Positions 23,738 to 38,449 of a stretch of 64,000 bases of DNA are shown here, one piece after another (positions within the stretch are counted from its first letter, which is position 1; each line of letters starts with the position of its first letter). This stretch comes from Pyronema omphalodes. Its lineage: Eukaryota > Ascomycota > Pezizomycetes > Pezizales > Pyronemataceae. The translations under genes were made by a program, and so were the position numbers. The DNA is taken from positions 186,001 through 250,000 of the forward strand of contig JAJJXM010000056.1 of NCBI GenBank assembly GCA_024516155.1, read 5' to 3'. The notes beneath the pieces are model-generated. The model was not told where the DNA came from. It worked only from the letters and a program-made list of their open reading frames with translations, and did not search any database.

Positions 23738-25134
23738 ATGAGCTCCCTCTCCTCGAACTCGGCATCTGCACGTCGCCCCACCACGCTGCGCGCCAACAGC
23801 AGCGCCTATTTCCAGGGACAGCTAAAGAATATTCAAGGTTCAACCGCGACTCCACAGGAAGACGAGGTCGTTGTTACCGAAGACGGAAAGACTGTACGCG
23901 TCAAGCACTCTGAGCAGCAATATCAAATCCCCGCCGACAACTCCGTTGCCGTACCTACCGCGACCGACCTTGTCGCTACCTTGTTCTACACCGGCAAGAA
24001 GCCTCAGGACATTACTGGAACAGAAGATGAACCCAGCGAGAAGCTTCCTGAGTACGTCTCAGAGCTTGCCATCTTTGAGTTCATCCAGACTATTGATGCG
24101 TTGAGTGTACCCTACCAGAAGTCGAAGGCATACCACCGTGTGCTCGATAACAACACTCAGGAGCCCAAGGTTGTTGAGATTGCGTTCACTCTTCCTAAGA
24201 TGCTCGAGCTTGTTGATCTCAGGCGGCACGAGGATATCTGGGCTTTTGAAAGAAAGTGGGGTGTTGAGGTGATCCTTCAGAAGAACGATGTCTTCCGCAG
24301 ATACAAGAGACTTGCTGTCTTTGACATGGACTCCACCTTAATTGAGCAGGAGGTCATTGACGAGATTGCGCGGGTAATTGGAGTTGTTGACGAGGTCTCT
24401 GCTATCACCCACCGGGCCATGAACGGTGAACTTGACTTTACCCAGAGTCTGAGGTCGCGGGTGGCTCTCTTGAAGGGTGCGCCTGCGTCTGTTTTCGAGG
24501 ACTTGAAGTCGGTTATTACTTTCACTCCTGGAGCTCGCGAGCTTTGCAAGGCCCTCAAGGCTTTGGGTTTCAAGCTTGCCGTTCTTTCCGGTGGATTTAT
24601 CCCTCTTGCAAACTACATCAAGGAGGAACTTGGTTTAGATTATGCCTTCGCCAACCAAGTATGTTTACAATTGCAACCCCGTCCTTATTTACGATGCGGC
24701 AGAGCGGGCGGGGTCGCATTGTTTTAGAATAGATATTAACCTGACTTTGGGTACAGCTGGTTGTTAACGAAGATGGAACTGAGCTCACTGGTGAGCTCAC
24801 CGGCGATATCGTACATGCCGAGCACAAGGCTGTACTATTACAGCGGATTGCCGAGGAAAACGGCATCCCTCTTCAACAGGTAGAAACCCCTCCCTCCCGC
24901 TGATAATCTTATCAAAGCGCCGTGTTCTAAGTCTTCGCTTGTCGGATGTAGGTCTTCGCCTGTGGAGACGGAGCCAACGATCTTAAGATGATGTACAAGG
25001 CCGGCTTGGGTATTGCGTTCAACGCAAAACCCACGGTTCAGGCTGAGGCCCCGTGCCGGATTAACACCAAGACTTTGCGTGATATCCTCTACATTTTGGG
25101 TCTGTCGGAAGAGGAGCAGTCGCAATTGATCTAA
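23738..25134 (+). CDS. SER2: Phosphoserine phosphatase
   Basis: Hydrolyses O-phosphoserine to serine, the last step of the phosphorylated serine pathway. Exons are 23738-24658, 24757-24879 and 24952-25134, giving 408 aa. The HAD catalytic motifs are complete. Motif I is DMDST (residues 196-200), with its aspartates as nucleophile and acid. Motif II is SGG (284-286). Motif III/IV is GDGANDLKM (353-361), reached across the second splice. The conserved EQEVIDEIA and GELDFTQSL substrate-cap stretches are present. The N-terminal 185 aa form an extension compared with the bacterial SerB core. That length is usual for filamentous fungi and probably includes an ACT-like regulatory part. The C-terminus INTKTLRDILYILGLSEEE is typical. 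The start sits in a good context (TTCACAATGAGC). Confidence 0.95.
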
Positions 25135-27573
25135 GGGGACCGTGCATTTTGTTTATTTAGTATGTATAGAGATACCTTGTTGTCGGGACCGTGGGGGGCA
25201 TGTAGGGCATCATGTAGGAGTGTGATGAGAAAGTCAGCTGTTACAGCTATTTTGCGTGGGATGTGGGAGTTCGGTGGAATTTTTTTTTTTGGCTTTTTTT
25301 ACGAGAGAGGGAACCAGTGCGGCGGTGCTGGGGGTGGCTGCCCTGAGGAATACTGCAGAATTCAGAGAAGTTCATGATGGTCTGAGCGCACCTAGCGGTT
25401 GTTGCTCCCCATTGATTCGTCAATCTACTTTGCGAGAAGAGATGGATGCCTGTGCCAAATGAATCCAAACTGTTACTTTGTATGGATCTTGCGGAGGCGG
25501 AGGCTATTGCCAGGCTGAAAGCAGGAGAACTTTCCCCTAAAGAAGAATAGAATACGGGACCTATCTTTTTAGATGAAATTCCAGCGAATATCGCCACTGC
25601 AGAGGAATTATGGTTGAAAGGACTTCATTAACGGCCGCATTAGATTATTCTTCTAGCCTTCCTCTATACTCGGCGAGTAGGCAAAAAAATTTCAACCACT
25701 TTAATTGAAGCAATCCGACACAAGTTTCCGCATGAGCCGACACAAAGGATATATCACAAACCTCAGTTGCGGGATTTTGTTGGTTCACCGGACATGCATT
25801 GACATGCCGGTATTTTGAAAATAGAAGGCTCCAATGCTGCGGATTACTGTCTTCCATAAGAAGATTTGCTACTATCACCAGTTTCAAAATTCTTCAGGAC
25901 GTTATCACAATACGCCTCCGTGTCAAGTCGGGGTTGAGTTGTGTGAAGTTATGAACCGGGGGGTCAGTTGCTATGCTGTTTAAAACAAAGCCCCCATTCC
26001 AACTCGGTGGTAGCTGTCCCAGGCTGTCCCAGCTGACAGGGCACGGCTCCGTTACGTGGGGTCCAATGTTCGGCAATTGAACCATCAACTGCCATGGTCA
26101 CCATTCAAACATTTCCGCGTTGAAGCGAAAGTGAAATCTACGGCTGTTGCTGAAGAATTTGTTTTCTTTTTTTCTTTTATTGTTCCATGGGACGGACACG
26201 AACTGTGCCCAGAATTACCAAGGACAAGCGGATGCTCATTTCCAACCCACTGGGACCCCTGCCAACCCTCATCTCCCACACTGAGATGTCCCAAATCCCA
26301 ACGAACTGGATACACGCTACTACATATACACCATAAACCAATCCTACTGGCTGGTTAGCTGGTTGACCCCCAATTCCCAAATGTTTGAATTCTGATCACA
26401 ACCGTCCTCGTCGGATGAAAACCATATTTTACCAGGGTTGCAAAGGTTCCGCGCTCTTTCTTCTTTTTCTTTTTTGAACCCCCACATGAGTCGCAATTTT
26501 AGAAGGCGTGTGCACTGTTCGTACATATTTTACCGCGAGGGCGGGACAAGTTCACGAGGCAGTAAAACACCCAAGCCACAGTGGCTACTGGAGATGGGAC
26601 TTGACATGACTTGGGACAAGGGACTTTTGGGGAAACGAAAAGGTCGAATCGTGTATTTTATATTGTTCCATTCCATTCTTTCTGACCGGTGGGATATTAT
26701 ACTCGATTTAGAGTAAAGAAGAAAAATAAAAATTAAACCAAAAGTGCTAAAAACACGGGGTAGAGAGAAAAGACGGAGGGGCAGATCGATCGCGATTAAA
26801 ATATGCGCCGTACATAGGGTTGTTATTCTAAAGCAAGCCGCTGTCAACTGCAGTCCGGAGGTCAGGTCTGCAGCCTGCAGGTGTTATTTTGTTATGCCTC
26901 TATGTAATGATTGTACTCTGAACTGTTTTGTTCGTCTGCATGTCTTGTCGCTTATTTCTACAATCCTGTCACGTTATTTGGAAGCAAAGTGCACTCGGCG
27001 ACAGAATTATTGGTTTTTATAGACGGGCATTGTAGACCTCTGCTCGAATTAGCATATATAGAAGAATATTAAACGGGCTTGCCATGGATGGTGCACAATA
27101 CATATGCACCAAACCAAACGTGTTATGGCACTACACCATACCGCAGCATGATCGTGATCCCACACACCCGCTAAAGTGTAGTTTTGCGCTAAAATGTAGT
27201 TATGCGCTAAAAACATGGGAGGTGATCTTGCTAAAATAAGCTGAATTTAATCGCCCTCAAGCCACTCAACTACAGGAGAATACTAGCCAGGTGCAGTAAG
27301 TCCCAATAGGCCCTGCCAGGGGGGGACGGTCCACAGCGTGGGATATGCCCAGGAATTGGGACGCGGGAATGAAAGGCGACCACCCGCAGACGTCTTGGAA
27401 ATTCGCCTGCGGAATTGCCGCTAATAATTTCCAGTGTATGTGCGCCCACCCTACCCATACCATTACCCATTGCCTTGGTATCTCTATATCTACTTCCAAG
27501 TTTCCCACAATTTCGTTTCGCTTCATCAGTTTCGTCAGCAAGCAGCACTTCGAATACAAACACAATCTCAACA
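25135..27573. other. Spacer between phosphoserine phosphatase and the VIT-like gene
   Basis: About 2.4 kb. The first 200 bp are 3' UTR. No frame with plausible splicing or motifs was found on either strand. Frames at 25247-25597 (minus) and 26056-26358 (plus) have no conserved features. The last 250 bp are pyrimidine-rich and CA-rich, typical of a promoter and leader. The similar CTAAAATGTAG / CGCTAAAA words at about 27170-27240 form a small degenerate repeat. Confidence 0.5.
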
Positions 27574-28539
27574 ATGAATACCACCACTACCACTTACAAT
27601 TATCCCGCTACCGGAATATACTCTCTCGACAACTCAGCTGTAAGCTTAATTCATTGCTCAGTCGAAACTTCCCTCTGCGACGACTACGAAGTATCTATCC
27701 AGCTCGGCATGCTTTACCAAAACACAACCTCGGAGATAATTGAGGACGCAACTTTCTTCTGCAAACTCGACTCTGTTGACTCAGCCCTAACATCATTTGC
27801 CTGCTCTGTTGAGCGTTCTGATTACATTGACCAAGAGTCACGTTTTGAGCGTCGCCCAGTCAAGAGAGCAATTAAGGACGGAGCATCCTTCCAATGCTCA
27901 GTTGGAAATATCCCTGCCGGTAGTGACGCAATTATCTTCATCAGGTATGTTTGAAATCTCTTCATGAATCCATTCCAAACAAATTTTCTAACATAAAAAA
28001 ACAGCTGGATTACAAGGGTTCTTCCCACAACTGAAGAGCTTCAACTCCTCGTTCCTCTTCCCAGCAAAGAGACCGAATCCTCATTCAGCATTCCCACCAT
28101 CGACTCCACCACAACCGAAGTCAAGACGGATTCATTAGTTCTCAAATTCGACCAAGAAACCGAAGAATTTGCAAACTTTGCCATGGATGAAGACTACGAA
28201 TCCGACTGCGATAGCGAATGGGGTAGTTCATCCGATGACGAAGACAACGGACCTGAAACACCATTATTTGGAGGCTCCTTTTACGAGGAACCTACCTGGA
28301 CTAAACCTGCTTTTGAAACTGTCTATGAGGATAGTTATACCCAGCAACAACAAGAAGAAGAGGAGGAATATGTTTACCAAAACCTTACCCCTCCTCCCGC
28401 AAGAAGACTTCACCCGTTCCTTGATGAGAAATTCGCAAAGAGTCAAGAAGAGAAACGTCCGGTTCCTCAGAGAAAAAGAAGCTTCATTGAGCCGAAACAT
28501 AAGGTTTCGTTGGACCATGTTCGTCCTGAATATGCTTGA
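27574..28539 (+). CDS. VIT-like domain protein with acidic C-terminus, no VWA domain
   Basis: Exons are 27574-27944 and 28005-28539 (60-bp intron), giving 301 aa. Residues about 12-150 resemble the VIT (vault/inter-alpha-trypsin) fold. There is an N-terminal strand pair with Val/Ser alternation (AVSLIHCSVETSL), a middle that matches the 'Y...N....IEA.F.F.L' part (MLYQNTTSEIIEDATFFCKL), and the best match, FQCSVGNIPAGSDAIIFIS, equivalent to the conserved 'F..sVGnIppG..v.v.i.Y' strand. After the domain come a Ser/Thr-rich stretch and an acidic region (about 205-225, DEDYESDCDSEWGSSSDDED), then a Pro/Arg/Lys-rich tail. In known proteins VIT is usually followed by a VWA domain; none is encoded here. 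The open frame extends upstream to 27415, but the methionine at 27574 has the better context (CTCAACAATGAA). The domain call rests on pattern memory only. Confidence 0.6.
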
Positions 28540-31500
28540 ATAATCAAGTAGCTGTAGAGTTTGGGGTTTTGTTTTTACTTTTTTTGGACAAACCGGGAAT
28601 AGCCTTTTCCTTTGTTACGATTTCCTTTGGCATGATGTTACGGACTTTTTTTTTCTTTTTTCTTATGTTGGTTATCTATCTTCACTTTTTCCTATCCATT
28701 CCTTCTCCTTCTCCTCTTCTTCTCCTTCTTCTTCTTCTTCTTTATTCATACCAACCACTCGGCTCCTTATCTCCTCATCTTCATTTTTTCTTTTCTTTGA
28801 ATATATTATTAGGGTGGAGTTTATTTATTTTTTTCGGATCCTGGTTTAAAAATTTGGCGTTGGAGGAACTCTTTTATTTTTATTTTTTTGTTTATCTACA
28901 ATTGTTATTGGACACCTACCGATTGGTAGAAAGAAAGAAAGAAAGAATGTTGTAAATAGCTAGATCTGACATATTATTTATAAGATGCTATTTATTACAT
29001 ACATACTCAGTACTTGATGAATCTTGCCATTGTCATCGTATCGTGATTGTACGGAAGTAAAGTTTCTTCAGTAAAAAAAGGGACTTTCTAGGAATACCTC
29101 CAGTGCTGCCGCTGGTATTGTTCAGCCATGCTCGAACCTCCAGCTGCGATATACCGCCGGAATTTCCATATGATATAATAAATATCTCCAATATCCGTGC
29201 CGAGTCTTTCGCTGCACTGCTGCAGCATGAGTCTTCAACATAACGTAATAACTACATATGACTTATACCTTTCATTGCGATTAAGTACTATGTATGTACT
29301 TGGAATAATATTCATAATCGAAATCAAATCAGGACATTGCATGTATATACTCGTGGATTCCAGGATTTGAATACCAGATTTCACAGGAAAGATGTTGTGA
29401 TGAAGATAGTGAGAAATGTTGATAGTTTAAAATGAGGGGAAATGGGTTTGGGAATATGGACTGGGAGTTTTAGTGGTGATGATAAATTTACTGTAATGAT
29501 GGTTGTTATTCATGCTTTGCAATGTTTAATAAATTAGGTGTATTGTATACCAAGGTCTGTTGCTAGCTATTCATCATGCTATCTGTTTCTATAATAACGA
29601 TTGGATTTTTAGCTTCGCGTACTGTATCACTTCGAATATTGTCGGGACTCAGAAGTGTAAGCTATACCATTTATGGCAACCAAACTTTACTTTCACCGCT
29701 CCTTATCAGAATTCCTTCGAAAATTGCATTGATGAACAAGCCTCCTGGCGTGATCTTCGACGGGGAACCTTTGCAATGTTACAAGATGGTCTTGAATTTC
29801 TTCCTATAGATTCGTGCAGAATGGACGGTGAGGCTAATGAGTTACCAGACTGTTGGGAAATTATTTTCCATTGGTTCATTATGCATTTTCCATTTCCTGT
29901 TTTCATTGTGCGTTTGTTTATTTACTTTTACAGTAAGTTACTTACACCGCGATATTGGATCATGGGGCGGCAGATGCGCTACATATCCCTGTCCCGCTCG
30001 CTTATTTGGCTTAGAGGAGGCGGCAAGGGCTTTCCCGAGGTTCGGTATGTGAGAACAACCATAATTCCATATGCTTCCCGGAGATGGGCGGGAGTTTGAC
30101 AGCCCTGTAATATTCAAATTCAAGCATAATCATCAGGAAATATTTGATGCTTCATGGAAGATAGTTGTCTTGGAATTTGCAGTCGTATGTATGATAAGAC
30201 AAAAGTCTAGCGCAGTGATGCTACAGAGCGCCGGACTCAACTTTTTATCCGAGTTACGTATGTATATGCAGTTGCTGTAGCGATAACAACCTACGCACGG
30301 TGCAGCGGATCACTCAGCCACCGGCGACCAAAAACAGTCACACCTAGTCACTCACCGGTCGCGAGCTTCGGCTATACTGCATCAGTCATATATCAATACT
30401 GTATCTCATGGGGCTTATGAGATTAGGGGCTTCACGCTTCACTATGTGTCTCAAGCCAGAACGATGGGATCTGGCTTGTTTTGCCCTTCATAAGGCACTA
30501 CGGACCTCAACCAGCGTGTGATTAAATAAACAAATAACTAGAATAAATCAAATATGTATCAACCATACCATAAAGAGTAACAAATAATCAGGATTTCCCG
30601 CCAGTTTAAGGTTTTTAATCATGCATAATCCATTGGTAACGCGATAACCAAGGGGACGAATACCGTGAATTATCTACGTAACCCTAAATAACGACCGGTT
30701 TTCTGGTATGGTCCCATACCATTGGTTCATGGTGTATTACACCACCAGTACTGCAGGCACAGTATAAGCATCGGGTAACTTTCACATACCACCGTGTCAT
30801 CTCGGGTCATCTCAGTTTCGCCACTCCGATCCAAACTTCAAAAATGCAGCTCGCATATTCACATAGTTGTGACAACCGTGGTTTCGGTACCGGGTACTGA
30901 ATTTAACGAGATCTTGGCTGGAGGATGAGATGTCCCGTTTACCGTCAGCTCAACATGCAACTCGGTACGTTACGTAGGATACTGTATGGTACGGTCCTAT
31001 CATGCGGTACCGCCTCGTTAAACTGTCATGTTACGTCGACTTACGAAGAGCCCAGGACGGTATTCCAAATGCACAATAAACAGAATTGCCCTTCAGAAAG
31101 GGGAATATATTCAGTTTCTCATTTCCCAATCTTTGATGTTGTGCAGCTGTAGCACGTTGAATCTCAACCTAAATTTAAATATGCATATCTGATCGTCTTT
31201 GATGAAATATCTCCTTTCTTCCTCTGGTTGGTTCAACAGAGCTTCCTGTTCCCTTTTCGGAGGGCGAATCTTGTCTATGGATTGCCACAAGTGTTCCTGT
31301 GTACTCAATCGTGTTCATTGTGCACTGACTCGGTAAGCTAGATGTGGCGAGGTTGGAAGGCGAGGTGAAAGCCCGCTAATATCCGCGGCGCGCCGGGTAA
31401 AAGGGCAGTATTTCGACTATGAATTCTGTCACAGAACCTGCGGGATCAAGTAACAAGTCACATTATTTGTTCTCGGTGAGATTATGGTGTTATGTTCTGA

Positions 31501-34500
31501 ATAATATCCTTGAATTCACCGTCTGGCGTCTCCATGTGCAAAAGTTTTGGGGCTTACTTGACTTCGCCGCTGAGTCGCTGGAGAGCTGGGTCTCTATTTT
31601 GTTTACTTTGCCACGGATGTCGATATTAGGGACTTTAACGTTCACGGGTTAGAGTGTTGGGATTCGAGGCCTCCCGAGTTGAAGCTTGAGTGCGAGTTCA
31701 GAGTTCCTCGTGGGTCACGTGGGTCTCATGTTAAATGATTAAGATTTCCGATGTTTACTCGGATCGTGGGTTTCTCGGTATCGAAATTTCGGGTTGATAC
31801 ACGTGTGTGTGTTCCGTGTGCGCATGCACAGACGGGAAGTCATGCATGTGATCACGAGGGGTATCGATAGTTGGGCCGATGTTTTGTGCAACCCTAAAAC
31901 TCGGGACAATAGATCACAGTCTGTGGAAATCCGATAGGGGGCTTTCTTCAATCATCTGACTTTCAACGCTTGGGATTACCAGAGATGAGGCGAACGGTTG
32001 GCGCAGATTTCTTACTTCGGGACAGCAAGTTTCGTGGAAGTTTCGATTGGAATAGGGCCGCATAAAGTGAAATCATGAAACTTGGATGAAACTAATGTTC
32101 ACTTTCACTTTTGTTGCGAATTCAGTGGAGTTACATAAATAAAGGCTTTGAAAGGTTTTTGCCCATGTTTGAAAGCGTCATAACATTTGGTAACAGAAAT
32201 TGGGATTTGAAAACCAATCACTTCATCAAAAAGAAGCTTCGATCTCGAGGTGAAATTTGAAGTGGGCCGGCAAATGAGATTCTGAAATTTAATTGAATCG
32301 CATACTTATCGCTATCAGACCCGAGTTTCCAGGTCCCTGGTAACTTGTAAGTCGGTAACACAAGTGAAGGTACCCAGTCTTCACCCAATTGCCCACTCAT
32401 GGCCTCGGGATTGTAGTGCTTCGGCCCAGACTCTGGTTTATGGGAACAAGATCGAACCCTCATATCGGGATTAGATTAAGAAGTTTCTCCTCCTTGACGC
32501 CGCTTCGGGACATCGCTCTGTGCCTCACGATCTGATTTATGCGCAGCGAACACGAGAGACATGTGTTGCATCACCGATATTGGCAGCAAATGTTTCACTA
32601 TGATATATGGCAGGAAACATAATACTCGTGCGACACTGATGACTGGTAGGAATTCCAAGGGAGAAACATTCGCACTTCACCGAGAGATATAAAATGGCCC
32701 ATGCGTTCGGGTGCTACACACTTCGAAAGCTATAATGACTGATAGAACCATAACTATAAGACTTGGAACGAGATTTCACACCAAACCAAATGCCATTATT
32801 ATTTGCTATGGTTTTGGTAACGTACTAGTGTATTCTGATAGTGAAACAAATAATGATTCCTTGCGCGCCCTAGAATATGGGAGTCGGGACAGGCGTTTCC
32901 TGCAAACCTTCTAGGTGATGAGTATCCCTGAGCTGATGAAACCGATCTTCGCTGTCACTACCCACTGTGGAATATCGGTGTCATATTACAGTAAACAATG
33001 AAATGGGTCTAATCGCAAGAGTTGGAAATAATAAACCAACAATATGCTTCATGAGCACACCTGTGGCATATTCAAGGAGACAAAACTTTTGTAGGGATCA
33101 ACCCGATCGGTATTTCGATCACTATCGATACCGTGACACGTTGTACAATCCACCGAACCGGCACCGGTAGCGAGGCGCAAACCCTGGGATTAATTTTAGC
33201 ACTCTGCCGAGAACCATAAACTCCACCAACATTTATATCGGTGAAGGTGTGGCCATTAATATTTATCAAATTAAATGAATTCTTCAATACAATATTTCCA
33301 ATAGTGTTCAGTGTTATTGGAATATGAAACCGATCCGTAGGCGGCCCCCATCGTCGGGAGCATCACGGTCACAAATATTCCTATTATGTTGGGAATCGGG
33401 AACCAATGTAATGGCTCGGAAGTCCATCGCTAGTAACGGAAAGCTTGGCTACATACGCTGCCGGTGAACAGACCTTTGTGATAGTAATCTCGTCCCGTGA
33501 TATATTTCCGTGGGGTCATATTTGATGAATTCTAAACTCGCTGAAATGTTTGGTCCCATCGGTTTTTGGTCCCAGTTTCTCAGAGGAATTTCAATGACAA
33601 CTGATGAAAGCCCTGTGGCTGAGTGTCTGACAAATATTAGAGCCAGAACTTAAGCCTACGTATCACCGAGGTGGCTATGTTCACTACCCCACGTCCCAGA
33701 CCGTCCATAATGAAATCCCAGGACCTCGTGGATGATGATGTCAGCTCGGTTCCGCAGAAATAAAGTTTACCAAATCCGTGGTTGTTTAACGAGTTTATTT
33801 CATGGTTAAAAACAAGTATGCCTAAACCCGTTTCAATAATTTCATGTATGATGTCAAGAGCTGCTCACAACACTTCATGAGCACCTTTGACTCGTTGACT
33901 CGTCATGCGTATCTTCCCTTCGTGTTACATAGCGTCATCAAACCTTCACACGTTTCATTCCACCGATAAATATTGGCGTTGTTACCAACTTATCAGGTGC
34001 AGGATAAATGGCATGAACTGGTTTCCACACCAATGCAAACATGCCCGCCGGATCAGACCGCAAGATTCTTTAGGAACAGGCTCATGGTGGAGCTGAAAAA
34101 AGGTTTATTCATCATTCAAGACATTTCTCAACTCCAATGTCTATTATCTTCAGAGTCCAAATGTCAAGAAATGTTACCTTAACAAAGGGGGTTCGGTCTA
34201 TAATGTAATCAACCCCTCCTTTTCTGCATTTTGTCAACGAACTGTGCGGCGCTGTGGCAGTTGTTATGTCACGTGAAACATGACATGAAAAACGGTATGG
34301 TCACCATACCCCTTCGTTTTATGCGAGCTGCGAAAACGAAACGCCACACTATATTGTCTAAACCATCGTCTATAGCTGTGGCTTGCTCAGGGGGACAGGG
34401 GGGGGGGGGCGTGGTTAGGTGCACTTTTTCATCTTGATGAATTTTTGCCCTTAAAACATCCTGACAGTTGACAGCTCAGAATGAACCAAGCACAGTAGAA

Positions 34501-36878
34501 AACATGCAAAAATTAGTAGGAAAGGCTCAGGATGGTGACTCAAGCCACGAAACGCGACCTGTTTAAACATCACACTAAGCAACCATCATGATTCATAAGT
34601 GCGGACCGTTAATAAAACTCGTGGGGATCTGAAGGCTGCGAAACTCAAAAGGAACGACCTTTAGGTGTGAAATTCCCCGACTGTATCATGATGCTGTAAT
34701 ACTGTGAGTTGCTTACGGATTTTACAAAACATTGCTACAGCCTATTGTAGTGACAAATACCGGTTTGCCACCCGTTCAAGGTTACTACCACCGAAATTTC
34801 AATAATCGCTTCAATTTGAATAGTTTGTTTGGCGTTTCTTGTACTTTTCTCTTTTTGGTGTTTATTATTTAAAATTTTAGGTTTCTTTTTCCGATATTTC
34901 TTGTTTCTCTGCTCTTAGTTTCATAAATCCTGTAGTTCCCTAATATTTGATTCAGGTCTGCAGCAAGACGACGGCCAAGTCAGGTAATGGAATGATTAAA
35001 CTTGTAAACCTGAAAACCCTGAAAACTAGACAAACAGAAAACGAAAAAAAAAAAAAAAAAAAAAAAAAGGCGGATATCCCAATGGCACCGGACGATAACT
35101 CTGGTATAAGTGTTATCAATATCCGCTGTGAGGTTGTTCAAGATATTCATCGTTGACTACCGAGTACTATCTTGTGATTCCAACATGTTGATCATTTGGT
35201 ATTCACCACATTTCAGCAACTACCAAACAGCTATGGCTGTCTGTTTAGATGTGTAGATGTCTTCACGAACTATAATGCAGCAGATATCGTTGGATTTATG
35301 GTTTATAGGCGGTTTACAATTGGATAGGTGGGAGTAGCTAACGTTCATGCTATCGACAAGAGTGAAGATATACAACTCCCAGAACCCCGCTATCGTTTTA
35401 GATTGAATTTTCTGAATATTGTTTTTTTGATTTTTCATAAAATAAAGCATTGATTAAAATGATCAAAAAATTTGAATATCAAACATTTAACGAGGAAATA
35501 ATGGAAACGCGAAATGGAGAATAACAGGATTGACGCAGCATGGAATCAAAACGAAGAAACTCATGAATCATGAAATATCAAAAGCAAATAGCATGGTCAT
35601 CAAAATATATTGAATTAAGGTTCGGTTTGCATATGCACATTGATATACATAAGATGAACGACAATATCAATTCGGTTATCAAATTTAGCGATGCCGATTG
35701 GCATTGTTAGTTACCGAAATAAATTTTCTGCAGTGTTCGGTTCATCCTAAGCTGATTAAGCGCCAGGATGTTTCTGAGAGTAAAAATACACCCAGAAGAA
35801 AAAAGTTCATCTAACCGCTCCACACCCCCCCCCCCCTTCCCTTCCCTTCCAAAGAAAAGAAAAAAGAAACACTTTTTGTTCCAGACAGCCATGCATCCTT
35901 CAGCGACCGCGCAACCCATTAATCAGCGTCTAGACCAAAGCCATACCCCTCATTCGTCACGGAGTTTTCCACCGGTAGAGGCGTTCCAAGGTTACGTCGA
36001 TCAGAGCTGTCACATTTGCACTTCTAGTTCATAACAGTAAAGTAAGCGAGAAACTAAACAATCATCCCTTGTAACTATGGATTATATATGCAGCCATTTG
36101 TAGCTGAGAAATATAGCAATCAACAGGTGCACGCTGTCATATGTAGGAATTCTTCAGGAAACTGCATTTCAAACAGGCCTGGGTGAAGTTTGTATCTCCA
36201 TTACGATTCGGCCTAATGGTTTCTGCGGTAGCAATATTTGTCATTGCTAATTCTTCATCGTTCTGTCAATCAAGTTTGTTACCGAGGATCAGTAAGAAGC
36301 CGTGGCCCGTATGTACTTTCCGTCTCTATATACAAGAGTAAAAAAACATTCATTCTTGATCAATCCCGAGGAGAATTCTAGAAGTCTTCACAGATAGATT
36401 AAACCGTCATAATTTCTAGATCTCGCTTACAGCACTTCTACCCGATATTCGTGACCCAAAACGTTTTCAACATAGCATATGTTATCCACAACATGACAAA
36501 AAGATGAGACGAAAATCCCTTCCCTCTAGTCACAGACGTTTCTTAAAAAAAAAAAAAAAAACTTTTCACACCGACTAGCCTCAGAAATGCATTCGGCGCA
36601 CGATGGCCGCGTCTCTTTCGCTTCCACTCCATCATGAAGAACAGACCTCCATTTCTGCCTCAACGCCAAAAATCAGTAGTTCAATCAGTATGTGATGTAC
36701 GCTAAACTCTTATACAACCGGCCAGATATGGAGTGACCTTAAGCCTGGCTTTCTCCACATACCATGGCCGGTCAAGCGCGTCTATCTGGGTCGCCTTAAC
36801 TAGCGCTGACACCTAGAGTAAGGATTTAAGTCACATCCCTCTATAGCTAGGACTTTCAGCCACAGATGAGGGGCGGGT

Positions 36879-36892
36879 GGGGGGGGGGGGGG
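36879..36892. repeat. Poly-G run (14 G)
   Basis: An uninterrupted guanine run in the gene desert, preceded by GGGGCGGGTG. Confidence 0.95.
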
Positions 36893-38449
36893 TGACAACA
36901 GGAAAACAATCAAAAGACCAGGATATATGTAAACCTCGATCGATCTGCCCTTTTGTAGGGACAATTTACAGTGAGGAAAGTATACGAGGAATTAGACGAG
37001 GCCGCGCGATTACAGGAGACGCGGATTGTTAAAGTTTTACGTATAACAGATATTGATTATGAATGATAGAAAACAGGGATGGCATGTAGGTATAGGAATG
37101 GGGGATGATAATATGTTAACTTGGAATCTTTTCAGGCTGAGGATATGGCACATGCGTTGATGAGATAAAAAAAATATCGAAACATGTTGGGTTTGTAAGC
37201 GGAGTAATTTCATTAGAGGAGATCTTTTCATGGTGTAAATAATGCTACAGAGCCTTACGTAGTGCCTATGTAGTGGAATGGTTAGACCGTCAATAATTAT
37301 AGGTATGGCTGTCGGTGTGTGTGGTAACAATCATGGTGGTTTGGGGCAATACCCTACTTTACCCTAATGCCGCTAAATGAAAGGATTACAAATCACGATT
37401 GACCTTTTCTTTCAAATTTGGAGATTTTCACGAGCTGAGAGAAAACAATTACCCACAGAAATACCTGGTAGAAGGCAAATGGTAATTATAGATATATAAA
37501 GTCGGCACGACTATACCTGTCACATTTATTCATCTAACTCCTTTTGCGAAAGTTTCCAGCCTGCGATTTTCTCGGAAAAAAATGATGCACGATAGTGATA
37601 ACCCGTGATTTAGCCAACTAATCAGCCAACCAAGAAAACAAACCTTCAACCTCAATCACGGAAGATGTGAAGATTCTAGATAACACAGAATGTGATGGTT
37701 ACAAAATTGACCCTGCTTTTATTGACATATCTATTCATATGTTTATCAAACTTCAATTTCTGTGACTATTCAAATTTTATATCGGCTAACGCTGAAGTAT
37801 ACATCACCACACTACAGCACATCTCATGCTAGCTATGTATTTTCATAGAGAAAACAATCCAGTACCCACACCTGGAAGTATCCAATAAGTTAAACCAGCA
37901 AGTATTAAGTTATCTACATATTGCATTAACGCAAGCCACTTCTACTCCTTATATCTAAAGTCATTCCAACCTAATTTTTCCCTTTTTTTTGAAACCAATG
38001 ACAAAAGAATCTCGAAAGTGATACTTCATGATCCATCCAACCTTCAAAACTTCCAATCTTCAACCCCTCACATCGCATCACCATCATCGACAATCTGGAT
38101 CCTTCACAACCCGGATTCTCAACAACAAAAAATTAAAACATAATCAAAAATGAAACCGATAACCAAACCGAGACTCCGCATTCTTTTCATGGCTATCATA
38201 TTCAGTCCAATTCAAATATCTACATCTATTAGATCTATTAAATCTTTAGATCTATACTCAATCCATACCTGCCAATACCTACGCATACCCAATCCATACC
38301 AATGTGGCTATTTACTATCGACTATCGACTATCGACTATCTAGTATTAACTATCTACTATCTCCCATATCCCATCTCCTATCAACACCCACTGTCCCTGA
38401 TTCCAATACAAAAACCAAATCATCACCGATGAATGAGCACCGAACACGG

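Noticed and set aside
29560..30099. 179-codon plus-strand frame in the gene desert
   Set aside because: Another frame is open over part of it, hydrophobic and charged residues are mixed without domain pattern, and no homology is recognised. Kept out for lack of support, though RNA evidence could revive it.
32440..32470. B-box-like GGTTCGATC on the minus strand
   Set aside because: No acceptor stem, D arm or anticodon arm can be folded around it, so not a tRNA. The similar GGTTCGAC words near 290 and 60830 fail in the same way.
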